Source: Silvimonas sp. JCM 19000 (lineage in GTDB: Bacteria > Pseudomonadota > Gammaproteobacteria > Burkholderiales > Chitinibacteraceae). From it: 8,817 bases of DNA. A program made the position numbers and the translations under genes. Positions 1 through 7,212 of the stretch are shown in pieces. Under the pieces are notes generated by a model. It saw only the letters and a list, made by a program, of their open reading frames with translations. It was not told the DNA's origin and did no database searches. Location: positions 1 to 8,817 of the forward strand of contig BBFD01000173.1 of NCBI GenBank assembly GCA_001313065.1, given 5' to 3'. Numbering within the stretch: the stretch's first letter is position 1; every line of letters starts with the position of its first letter.

Positions 1-619
1 TTTTTGCAGTCGTCAGCTTTGGCCGTCGTCGCTTTGGCCGCGCCGGTTTTACTGGTGGCCGTCTTTGCGCTATCTGCTTTGGCCGTCACCGTTTTGCTGC
101 TAGCGGCCTTGGTGGTGCTGGCCTTGGCGGTGCTGGCTTTGCTCGCACTGGCGGTTTTAGGGGCTGGGGCTTTCTTTGCAGTGGCGCTGGTCGCTGCAGC
201 CGACTTCGCCGCCGTTTTTTTGCCGCCGGCTTTTCTGCCGCGGCGGTCGTGGTTTTGGCCTTGGATGCCGCTACTTTGGTTTTTGCGGCCGTCGATGCGC
301 TTGCATCCGCTTTGGCGGCAGACTTGGGAACGGCCTTGCTACTTGCTTTGCTGGCTGGTTTTGCTGCCGCTTTGCTGGCCGGTTTTGCCGCTGCTTTGCT
401 CGCGGTTTTCGGCGCGGCTTTGCTTGCTGGCGTTGCCGTGGTTGCGGCGCTGCTTGCGCTTGCTGCGGCCGACTCGGTGGCAGCGGCTTTAGGTTTCGCG
501 GTTTTGGGTGTCGCGGTTTTGGCGCCGGTGGCCCGGGTGGCCTTGGGAGGAAGCTTGGCCGCAGCAACGATGCCAGGCGTAGTGGAAGTGGTTTTGCTGG
601 TTGCGGAAGCCTTGGCCAT
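1..619 (-). CDS. Histone H1-like Ala/Lys-rich DNA-binding protein (5' part, frame broken as read)
   Basis: The product starts MAKASATSK at 619, with a good ribosome site (GAGGA, 5-7 bases upstream). It continues as an almost pure Ala/Lys/Thr/Ser/Pro chain with no hydrophobic core, signal peptide or membrane segment. This composition matches the bacterial histone H1-like/AlgP class of basic, disordered, nucleoid-binding proteins; function is inferred from composition only. Four 8-residue repeats of the type ASKAAAKP are visible near the middle. At the 7-base T run (about 215-221) the read frame changes to an Arg/Pro-rich tail that stops at 86. Shortening the run to five gives AAKTAAKSAAATSATAKK, and the same composition then continues without a stop to position 1, so the 3' end lies outside the window. 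Low-complexity genes like this also give long mirror frames on the plus strand, which I ignore. The gene could equally be named algP or phaF-like. Confidence 0.8.
345..440 (-). repeat. Four tandem 24-base repeats inside the histone-like gene
   Basis: Four consecutive 24-base units, each beginning GCTTTGCT on the plus strand, start at 345, 369, 393 and 417. They encode an 8-residue Ser-Lys-Ala-Ala-Ala-Lys-Pro-Ala type motif on the minus strand. Units 1 and 2 are nearly identical and units 3 and 4 have diverged. Such repeats change copy number easily by slippage, so the length of this protein probably varies between strains. Confidence 0.75.
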
Positions 620-659
620 GGTGGTCCTCATCAAGTGAATTCTGAGCATGTTTCTGCAC

Positions 660-691
660 AAAAAATAGGCGGTGCCTGGGCCCGCGCCTAC
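660..691 (-). terminator. Likely rho-independent terminator after vsr
   Basis: Read on the minus strand, TAGGCG (691-686) pairs with CGCCTA (672-667) around a 13-base loop, followed at once by seven T (666-660). It lies 160-190 bases beyond the vsr stop and 41 bases before the histone-like start. It would end the dcm-vsr transcript. The stem is only six base pairs, so strength is uncertain. It could also act as a leader attenuator if the histone-like promoter lies upstream of it. Confidence 0.5.
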
Positions 692-852
692 CAGACAACT
701 CATTCGCGCCGCCAGACGGCGCATATCCACAGCCCCACAGGCCCATCGCCCACGAACCGCACGCCAGCTTTGCAAAGTCGCACCAGCGCCGCTGCGGATG
801 CATTCAGCATAGCCGCTCTTGCGCGACATAAAAGTCTATGCGCCAGCTGCAA
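692..852. other. Gap between vsr and the terminator, no gene seen
   Basis: No convincing protein or RNA gene is visible. The one clear structure is a perfect inverted repeat, GCGCCG / CGGCGC with a 5-base CCAGA loop, at 707-723. It has no T run after it on either strand. The promoter of the histone-like gene may lie here or just after the terminator, but I could not pick out convincing -35 and -10 boxes. Confidence 0.4.
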
Positions 853-1338
853 TCAAATTGTGGTGTTTTCTGCCAGCGCCAACACGCCGGTTTCGCCAAT
901 CTGGCCATCGGCCGCATCGCTGCGCAACCACTGCGCTACAAAGTCGAGCAGCAAGAATTGCGCGTCGCGTTTTGCCGCGCGCACCGCGCATTCCCACACC
1001 ACCAGCACGCGCCAGCCCAAGGCCTGCAGCGCGGCGATATCGCGTTGATCGCGTGCCTGGTTTTGCCGGATTTTGCCCATCCAGAATTCAGTACGTGTTT
1101 GCGGCACTTTGAAATAACGGCAGGCGTGACCGTGCCAGAAGCAACCGTGGATCAGCACCACGGCGTGGTGACGTGGCAGCACCAGGTCGGGCCGGCCGGG
1201 CAGGGTTTTGACATGCAGGCGATAACGCAATCCGCGCGCATGCAGGCCGTGGCGCAGGATCAATTCGGGGGACGTATTCTTGCCGCGTATGCCGGACATC
1301 ATGCGGCTGCGGGTGGCGGCGTCCACCACGTCCACCAT
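853..1338 (-). CDS. vsr: Very short patch repair endonuclease Vsr
   Basis: Vsr nicks DNA 5' of the T in T:G mismatches that arise when 5-methylcytosine deaminates, starting very short patch repair. The protein (about 161 residues) has the full family signature: VDxxTRSRMMSGIRGKNT at the N terminus, the catalytic Asp in GRPDLV, the zinc and active-site block HGCFWHGHAC, FKVPQTRTEFWMGKI, and GWRVLVVWEC near the C terminus. Unlike its neighbours the frame is intact from end to end, and it contains no A/T run of six or more. The ATG at 1338 overlaps the dcm stop in TGATG, so translation is probably coupled. A GTG one codon earlier (1341) is a less likely start. The last 20 or so residues are not conserved. 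The pairing with dcm fixes its role with high certainty. Confidence 0.96.
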   Translation of the reverse strand: MVDVVDAATRSRMMSGIRGKNTSPELILRHGLHARGLRYRLHVKTLPGRPDLVLPRHHAVVLIHGCFWHGHACRYFKVPQTRTEFWMGKIRQNQARDQRDIAALQALGWRVLVVWECAVRAAKRDAQFLLLDFVAQWLRSDAADGQIGETGVLALAENTTI

Positions 1339-2574
1339 CACGCCACCACACGTTCCGGCACATCATCCAGCCACGGTCGCACCAGTCGCGCCACTTCGGC
1401 AAAGACCGGTACCACCACCGAATTGCCAAACTGTTTGTACGCCCGGGTATCCGAGCATGGAATGCGAAAACTATCCGGATATCCCATCAGCCGCGCGCAT
1501 TCGCGCGGGGTCAACCGGCGTGGGTTACGCCCTGGGCCGGCATCCAGCAGAATCTCGGAGCCATCCTTGTAATAGCGCGCCGATAAAGTCCGCGTCACGC
1601 TGTGCGCGTTGACCAGGCCAAAGCCAAAACCATTGCCTTTGGCGCGATGTTTTTCGGCATACATCTGCAGATAGCGCCATAGCTTGTCGGTGAGGGTGTA
1701 TCTGGGCTGCACCTGGCGCCGTGAGTGATCAAAAAAAAGCGATCCCCGTCGTGCGCCAGCAGCGGCTCGCTGCCGTCAGTGCGATGCAGGATGGCGCCCA
1801 GTTTGATGGCGCCTTTTTTCCGGCAGGTCGAGCGCGTCCCAGCTAAACGGCACGGGATCGCGGAAGCCGACAATCACAATGCGTTCCCGATGCTGCGGCA
1901 CCCAGTGCTGCCCATCCAGAATGCGGTAATGCACGTGGTAACCCAGCTCTTCACGCAGGGTCTGCAAGATGACGGCAAAGGTGCGGCCCTGATCATGCGA
2001 ATGCAGATTCTTGACGTTCTCCAGCACAAAGGCTTTGGGCCGATGCGCCGCCAGAATGCGCGCGACATCAAAAAAACAGCGTGCCCTGGGTGGCATCGGC
2101 AAAGCCGTGCGCGCGGCCGAGGGCGTTCTTTTTTTTGACACGCCGGCAATCGAGAAAGGCTGGCACGGAAAACCCGCCAACAGCACATCGTGCGCGGGCA
2201 CGGCGGCCTCTTGCACTTGCGTGATATCGCCCGCCACGGCCTGCCCATCCGGGTAATTGGCGTGGTAGGTTTTTTTTGCGCGTAGCGTCCCATTCGCTGG
2301 TAAACACGCACTGCCCGCCCGCGCCTTCAAAGGCCTGGCGCAGCCCGCCGATGCCGGCAAACAAATCGATAAAACGGAACTCATCGCCGCCGCCCGCGTA
2401 GGGCGTTTGCGCCAGCATCTGGCGTAACGCGGCGTCGACATAGGCTTTGGGTTTGCTCTCGCCATTGATCCAGCGCCCGACGGTGACCGGGTCTACGCCC
2501 AGTTGTTGCGCCACGGCGGGGCGGGAATAACGTTGCAGTACGTCGTGCAAGAGCGTGAGGGTGGGATGGGTCAT
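1338..2574 (-). CDS. dcm: Dcm-type DNA cytosine-5 methyltransferase with N-terminal helix-turn-helix (five apparent frameshifts)
   Basis: Transfers a methyl group from S-adenosylmethionine to C5 of cytosine. Residues about 8-52 form a helix-turn-helix-like domain ([20 protein letters not shown]). Next come motif I ([10 protein letters not shown]), motif IV with the catalytic Cys ([15 protein letters not shown]), motif VI ([15 protein letters not shown]), motif VIII ([11 protein letters not shown]), a target-recognition region, then [38 protein letters not shown] and motif X ([17 protein letters not shown]). The later blocks resemble E. coli Dcm closely, so CCWGG specificity is a reasonable guess, supported by the adjacent vsr. 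As read, the frame breaks at five A/T runs: 2270-2277, 2129-2136, 2070-2076, 1814-1819 and 1731-1738. Shortening each by one or two bases restores all motifs in one chain of about 410 residues. I chose the ATG at 2574 because GGAAG sits six bases upstream; an in-frame ATG at about 2610 would add 12 residues. Confidence 0.93.
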
Positions 2575-2582
2575 GCAGCTTC

Positions 2583-2628
2583 CGGCGGGAATTTTTTTTG
2601 CTGCATTATGCATGCAGTTATCCCGCCG
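2583..2628 (-). promoter_or_regulatory. Candidate dcm promoter and operator: nested inverted repeats
   Basis: A 17-base perfect palindrome, CTGCAT-N5-ATGCAG, occupies 2601-2617, directly against the stop codon of the upstream glycosyltransferase. A third ATGCAG half-site lies at 2573-2578, over the dcm start codon. The palindrome overlaps a -10-like CATAAT (2610-2605), with a weak TTGGTT (2634-2629) 18 bases upstream. Outside it, CGGCGGGA (2583-2590) pairs exactly with TCCCGCCG (2621-2628). An eight-base A/T run lies between the inner and outer arms. The symmetry is seen directly. That it is bound by the helix-turn-helix of Dcm is inferred from known self-regulating C5 methyltransferases such as M.EcoRII and M.SsoII. 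Confidence 0.45.
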
Positions 2629-3634
2629 AACCAAGCGCGGTGCGGCGTTGAGCCAGGCGTTTGCGCATGCGGTTGAGCGACATCAGCAAGGGCGAGCTCA
2701 GCACAATGGCATCGCCCATCAAGGGCACAAACAAGGTCAGGAACAATAATTTGCTGCGTTTGCTGGCCAGCGAACTGATGCCGTCTGGCAACGCAATCGG
2801 CCGATAAAATTCGCGCGTGCGCCCCAACAGGCCGCGCCGCTGCCGCGCGCTCTGGCTTTTAAGGCAGGCCAGGTAGCACACCAGCAACATCTCCAGCGCG
2901 GTGGTTTCGTACACCTTGCGTGGCATGCCCAGGCGTTGCACCCGCTGTTCCAGTTCGCGCAGAGAATCGAGCATGCGAAATTGCACTTCGGGGGCCGACC
3001 GCGAAAGCGAGCCCTCGCGTTTGCGATACCAGTACAGCGGCACATCAATCCACGCCACGCGCGGGCAGGCTTTGGCCAGCAAGGGCGCGACCACCGTGTC
3101 TTCGTAGATCAAGCCGTCAGGAAAAGGATGGGTGGCGTAGTGATGACGCGAGGCCACGCGGATGCAGGCAAAGTTGGCAGGCGCGGCACTTTGCTCGGGG
3201 CCAGCCAACGCCAGGCATAGGGTGCGCCGCAATCGATCTGCGCATCGTGTTCAAACTGGCGGTAGCAAAAAAATGACCATATCGGCTTGCGATTCCGCCT
3301 GGGTGCGCGCCACGAATTCCAGCAAGCGCGGGTCCACCACGTCGTCAGAATCAATCAGGATAATGTCATCGCCGCTGGCGGCAGCGATCCCGGTATTACG
3401 CGCATGCGACAAGCCTCGATTGGCTTGCTGGATCAGGCGGAAGCGCGGGTCTTGTGCGCAAAATGCGGCAGCCAGCAGCCCGCTGTCATCGGTGGACCCG
3501 TCATCCACCACAATGCATTCAAACTCAGTCCAGGATTGGGCTGCGATCGAACGCAGGCAAGCAAGCACATACGGCTCGACATTGTAGACGGGCACGACAA
3601 CGGAATAGCGGATCGACGCTGCGGGAAGGGCCAT
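2618..3634 (-). CDS. Family 2 glycosyltransferase (two apparent frameshifts)
   Basis: A GT-A fold sugar transferase using a nucleotide-activated donor, likely for surface polysaccharide or lipid-linked glycans; donor and acceptor cannot be told. The N terminus gives YSVVVPVYNVEPYVLACLRS, then IVVDDGSTDDSG, NRGLSHARNTGIAAASGDD and the metal-binding LIDSDDVVDP, all typical of the family. A later block, FPDGLIYEDTVVAPLLAKA, and LYWYRKREGSLSR are also characteristic. No signal peptide is visible; the last 60 residues carry a short hydrophobic patch (LLFLTLFVPLMGDAIVL) that may touch the membrane. The frame breaks at the A run 3267-3273, where six rather than seven As give MVIFCYRQFEHDAQID. It breaks again near 3231, where adding one T gives IDLRRTLCLALAGPEQ. 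Restored length is about 338 residues. The ATG at 3634 has only a weak ribosome site. Confidence 0.86.
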
Positions 3635-3668
3635 GGTTGCTCACGCTGTAGTCGGGATCGACAAGATT

Positions 3669-3699
3669 ATTATCAGTTTAGGCGTACATTACCTTACAA
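3669..3699 (-). promoter_or_regulatory. Possible sigma-70 promoter for the glycosyltransferase
   Basis: On the minus strand TTGTAA (3699-3694) is followed after 18-19 bases by TGATAAT (3675-3669), in the AT-richest stretch of the local gap, 35 bases ahead of the ATG. The -35 match is poor and the spacing is long, so this is only a candidate. Confidence 0.3.
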
Positions 3700-3741
3700 C
3701 TGGCGTATTCCTCAATCGTGGATTGATGAATGTCTTATCGA

Positions 3742-4223
3742 TCACAACGGGGCAGCGCTGCCCTCTTTTGCAGCACGATGCTCTGGCTTCTTGCGCACAT
3801 AAACGGTCTTCTTGACCAGGGCCACGCGCTTGTTTTGCGCATCACGAATTTCCACGTCGAACTCGGCCAGATGTTTGTCGCCATCGGCGGTGGCAACACG
3901 GATTGCGTCGATCTGCGCCTGGTCCAGGCTAAAGCGCGCCCGCACCGTGCCACGGCCCGGCGCTTCAAAATCAATTTCGGCGCGCCGGTCCCACACGTAG
4001 TAATCGCGGCCCAGGATCTGCATCAACATGGCCATATACCAGGGATCGGTCATCGCATACACTGCCGCCAAAGTGTGTGCGCATGATGTTGAGGTTGAGC
4101 CAGTACGAATGCATGGCGACATCGATGCGGCGAAAGTCCCTCGCCACATAGGTACAGCGGATACCGGCAAATAGAAACGGCGGCCACAGATTAATCAGAA
4201 AGCGCCACAGAAAAAAGCTGCAT
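3742..4223 (-). CDS. DUF4442 family protein, hotdog thioesterase-like (two apparent frameshifts)
   Basis: Small soluble protein of about 160 residues matching the DUF4442 pattern: LINLWPPFLFAGIR near the start, then VARDFRRIDV, NIMRTHFGGS, YAMTDPWYMAMLMQILGRDY, VWDRRAEIDFEAPGRGTVRA and a C-terminal VALVKKTVYVRKK. The family is related to hotdog-fold acyl-CoA thioesterases; the substrate is unknown. Two breaks are present. At the A run 4211-4216 five rather than six As give the start MQLFLWRFLINLWPPF from the ATG at 4223, the expected family length. Near 4073 the frame slips by the loss of two bases, most simply one GT from a GTGT, between HFGGSV and YAMTDP. Without these repairs only fragments of 107 and 142 residues can be read. 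It sits 107 bases after the CNNM-type gene and may share its transcript. Confidence 0.8.
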
Positions 4224-4330
4224 GGTTCGGCTACCCCGTAGATACAAAGCAGTCGCGCAGTGTGCCCGCCGCCGGTGTGCACAGCGATCAGCAATCACCG
4301 CGACGCCCGTGTTTGAAACAGCGCGTTGGC

Positions 4331-5646
4331 TTAGCCGCCGGCCAGTTCGTCCGTTTTGGGATAGACGCGCACCAACAAAATCCGCGGGCCACGCATCTTT
4401 TTTTGATCACCAGGCTGAAGGCATCAAACTCGATGCGTTCGCCTTCATCCGGCACCCGGCCGGTCTGCAATTGCACCAGCCCCCCCACGGTATCGGCATC
4501 GCCACTTTCGATATCGACGCCTAGCGCGCGCTCCAGCGTAATCACCGGCAGATTGCCTTTGCCGATCATTGAGCCATCGTCGAGCATGGTCCAGTCGTCC
4601 TGGTTCTGCCGGAATTCGTCGCGGATTTCGCCGACCATGGCGCTGAGCAAGTTATCCATGGTGATAAAGCCTAGCGGTTCACCGTCGCCATAGGCCACGA
4701 TGGCAAAGTGCGGCGCGCCGCGGCGCAAACGATCGAGCAGATCGCGCGCCATCAGCGTGGGCGGCACTACTTCGGCCGGGCGCACCAGCGGGTCGAGCGT
4801 GTTACCAAGCCGGCCATAGCGATTGGCCAGAAAAATGTCTTTGACGTGGACGATGCCCTCAACCTTGCCGACGTGATTGAGGTAGGGATAGCGGCTATAC
4901 CGATGCTGCGCCATGCGGTCGAGATTGGCTTCGAGCGGCTCACGCGCATCAAGGCACACCGCTTCGCTGAACGGATGCATCAGGTCTGCTACATCCAGGG
5001 TGGGAAAGTCGAGCGATTGCGCCAGCACACGCCATTCTTTGCGGCTGCGTGACGCGTCGGGCTTGCTGCTGCGCAAGATCAGTTTGAGTTCGTCGGCTGA
5101 ATAATCGCTGTCATGACCATGTTCCGGGTCCAGCCCGACCAGTTTGAGCACCAGCGACGCGCTGGTATTCAGCCCCCAGATTGCCGGATACATGGTCCAG
5201 TAAAACGCATACAGCGGCGGCGCAGTCCACAGGCCGATTTGTGCAGAGCGGCGGATGGCCAGCGATTTGGGCGCTAGTTCGCCCACCACGATATGCAGAA
5301 ACGAGATGGTAAAAAAACGCGATGGCAAAGGCAACACCACGAATCAGATCTTCGCTGGTAAAGCCCAGCGCGTGCATCAGCGGCTCGATCAGGCGCGCAA
5401 ACGCGGGCTCACCCACCCAACCCAGCCGAGCGAGGCCAAGGTAATGCCCAGCTGGCAGGCGGAGAGATAGGCATCGAGATTGCTATGGGTCTTTTCGAGG
5501 ATGCGGCCGCGCCAGCCATAGATGCGGGCCATGGCCTTGACCTGAGTGGCGCGCAGTTTGACCAGGCCGAATTCGGCAGCCACAAAGAAACCGTTGAGGA
5601 ACACCAGCGCAACGGCCAGCAACACTAACAGGAGACTACTGCTCAT
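4331..5646 (-). CDS. CNNM/CorC-type membrane protein with DUF21, CBS pair and CorC_HlyC domains (three apparent frameshifts)
   Basis: An inner-membrane protein of about 438 residues, usually annotated as hemolysin-family or YtfL/TlyC-like; relatives are linked to magnesium or other cation efflux, and the hemolysin name is historical. The N-terminal DUF21 domain begins with helix LLLVLLAVALVFLNGFFVAA and ends with FLHIVVGELAPKSLAI. A CBS pair follows (from ADLMHPFSEAVCLDA to GDGEPLGFITMDNLLSAMVG), then the C-terminal CorC_HlyC domain (DDGSMIGKGNLPV, ADTVGGLVQLQTGRVPDEGE, IEFDAFSLVIKK). Breaks: near 5425 one lost T (restored: GLGWVGEPAFARL), A run 5311-5317 (six needed for AIAFFTISFLH), and T run 4398-4404 (five needed for VIKKMRGPRILLVRVYP). 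With the last repair the protein ends ELAGG with TAA at 4333-4331. A seven-base C run at 4480-4486 is in frame, so G/C runs seem reliable. Confidence 0.92.
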
Positions 5647-5712
5647 CAGGTCGGTGAAAGCGAAGGGGAATGGGGGTCACTCTAACATGCCGGCCCGTGC
5701 GTGAGCTGCATT

Positions 5713-5799
5713 GCGCATGGGGTGGGTCTCGACCCACCGTCCAAAGTGGCATAGCAAAGCGCTGTGGCCTAGCCTCGGCTTTGAATGGTGGGTCGAGAC
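5713..5799. repeat. Palindromic intergenic repeat, copy 1 (degenerate)
   Basis: An 87-base unit opening GCGCAT, then the 18-base palindrome GGTGGGTCTCGACCCACC (5721-5738), CCAAAGTGGC, AGCAAAGCG, CTCGGCTTTGAATGG and a closing GGTGGGTCGAGAC. It matches copy 2 almost base for base, differing at a few positions and by one base in length. Its right arm breaks off after GTCGAGAC; a diverged GAGCCCCACTCTACG about 12 bases later may be the displaced end. Confidence 0.8.
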
Positions 5800-5859
5800 G
5801 GCGGCGCCGAGCCCCACTCTACGGATCGCGGGCAATCAACCGCTTTTTACTACGCCGCT

Positions 5860-5957
5860 GCGCATAGGGTGGGTCGAGACCCACCGTCCAAAGTGGCGTA
5901 GCAAAGCGTTGTGGCCCGGCCCTCGGCTTTGAATGGTGGGTCTAGACCCACCCTATG
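5860..5957. repeat. Palindromic intergenic repeat, copy 2 (complete, MITE-like)
   Basis: The element is bounded by terminal inverted repeats of about 31 bases. Left arm: CATAGGGTGGGTCGAGACC from 5863, running on to CCAAAG. Right arm: CTTTGAATGGTGGGTC running to CCCTATG at 5957. The arms differ at only a few positions. Each arm contains its own 18-base palindrome (5868-5885 and 5935-5952). The start is 147 bases after the start of copy 1. Size and symmetry fit a REP or small MITE-like element; it encodes nothing. Confidence 0.75.
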
Positions 5958-6012
5958 AACGCATTTGCGTTGGCGGTAAACGTGGGTGGAGCGGCGGGCC
6001 CCACCCCGTGGG

Positions 6013-7212
6013 TTAGTGGCCCAGCGCCAGTTCGAGGCTTGCGCGGTAGTGGCGCGCGGCTTCTTCGTGGCGGTCGAGCTGTTCCAGCAAGCTGGCCAGT
6101 TCGGCGTGCGCCAGTGCGGTTTTTTTTCGACGGCCAGGCAGGCTTCCAGGTAGTTCTGCGCTTTACCCCACAAGCTGCGTGCGTGGCACAAACGGCCCAG
6201 CGTCAGCAGCAGCTGGTAATCGTTGGGACGGGTGTGCAGCCAGGTTTCCGCCAGTTGCAGTTGCTGTACGCGCGCTTCGGCGGGCAGATGCAGACGGCCA
6301 TAGCGTTCGACCAGCTCGGGCGACCACTGCAGCGCCAGTGCTTCTTCGATGATGCGGCGGGCGTCTTCCGGCGCATCGTGCGCCACCAGTTGGTCGACCA
6401 TCGCCAACACAATCGCCGGCGCTTGTTTGTCGTCGGCGCTGAGCTTGCTCCACCACACTTTCAGCTCCGCCAGCGACATCGGCACACTGGACAGCAAAGA
6501 CAGCTGCGCCTGGACGCGGATACGGCTCGCCTGGGCGGCGTCCAGCGCTTCGGAGCGCGACAACTGGTCCACCAGTTGCAGCACCGCTTGCGGATCGTCT
6601 TCGCGCTGGCGCAAACGCAATTCCAGCCGCATGGCCGCGGTCAGCTTGGGCGAAATCGCCCGCGCTTCGGCAATGGCGACATCGGCGTCGGCATAGCGGC
6701 GCTCATCCAGATACAGCTCGGCCATATTCATGGCCAGCGCCAGCTTTTGCGGGCCACCCAGCTTTTGCTTGAGATCGGCAAAGTGCTTGTCGCGGCGCGC
6801 AAAGTCGCGCATCGCATGGGCGGAACGCGCGGCCAGCAAACCGTTTACCGCAATCGCATCCTGCGCGGTGCTTAGCGCCAGCGCCTCGGCGGCCAGGCGT
6901 TCGGCGCGTTGATAGCGGCCTTCAAAAAAACGCAATGCGCGCTTCGCGCTCCAGCTTGATCGAAGCATCCAGCCGCTGGCGTTCGCGATACTTGCGCACG
7001 CGCGTGGGCAAGCCGCCCAGCTCGGCCACCACGCGGGTGATCGCGTACACGATCACCACGGTGAGCACCACCAGCAGGATAAATACGTTGATGGAAATTT
7101 CGATGCGCCACGGCGGCACAAACAACAGCGCGTAACCGGTGTTGAGTTGCGCAAACAACGTCACACCGACCGCAAGCGCAAACAGCGCAACCAGCCAGAT
7201 CAATATCTTCAC
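6013..7212 (-). CDS. hemY: HemY-type TPR membrane protein of the heme operon (two apparent frameshifts)
   Basis: Inner-membrane protein of beta/gammaproteobacteria encoded after hemD and hemX; it is linked to heme synthesis but has no settled enzymatic role and is unrelated to Bacillus HemY oxidase. Two N-terminal helices are clear (about residues 2-21, ILIWLVALFALAVGVTLFA, and 41-58, INVFILLVVLTVVIVYAI). A HemY_N region follows (RVVAELGGLPTRVRKYRERQ), then a long helical TPR-like domain (ALRF/AFFEGRYQRAERLAAEA, RLHLPAEARVQQLQLAETWL, YLEACLAVEK). The frame breaks at the A run 6924-6930, where six give ARIAFFEGRYQRAE, and at the T run 6120-6127, where six give VEKTALAHAELASLLEQLDR. With the latter the protein ends LELALGH with TAA at 6015-6013, about 399 residues. 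As read it would run into the repeat region to 5850. The start is GTG at 7212, overlapping the hemX stop in GTGA. Confidence 0.91.

Larger units (their letters stand above)
5647..6012. other. 366-base gap between hemY and the CNNM-type gene
   Basis: No gene is visible. Most of the gap is taken by two diverged copies of a palindromic repeat (5713-5799 and 5860-5957), described separately. Next to the hemY stop a stem, GGGTGG (5984-5989) with CCACCC (6001-6006), could end the hem transcript, but it lacks a T run. The promoter of the CNNM-type gene should lie between 5647 and 5712; I see no strong boxes there. Confidence 0.6.

Noticed and set aside
4..1048. Long open frames on the plus strand, including Ala/Leu/Val-rich and Cys/Gly/Arg-rich readings
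   Set aside because: They mirror the Ala/Lys-rich histone-like gene and vsr, have no family motifs, and owe their length to biased composition.
1731..2277. Phase variation or programmed frameshifting of dcm through its A/T runs
   Set aside because: Five independent runs would have to be in register at once, and the same pattern hits unrelated genes such as hemY and the CNNM-type gene, so a common technical cause is simpler.
853..2628. A restriction-modification system or a larger defence island around dcm-vsr
   Set aside because: No endonuclease, helicase or other defence gene is visible; the neighbours are a glycosyltransferase and a histone-like gene, which fits a solitary Dcm/Vsr pair.
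5713..5957. CRISPR-like array
   Set aside because: There are only two long, diverged copies with internal palindromes, with no short identical repeats separated by unique spacers and no cas genes.
5850..6012. HemY extending to 5850
   Set aside because: This tail arises only from the extra bases at 6120-6127 and runs into the palindromic repeat; the repaired frame ends with TAA at 6015-6013 after a normal HemY length.
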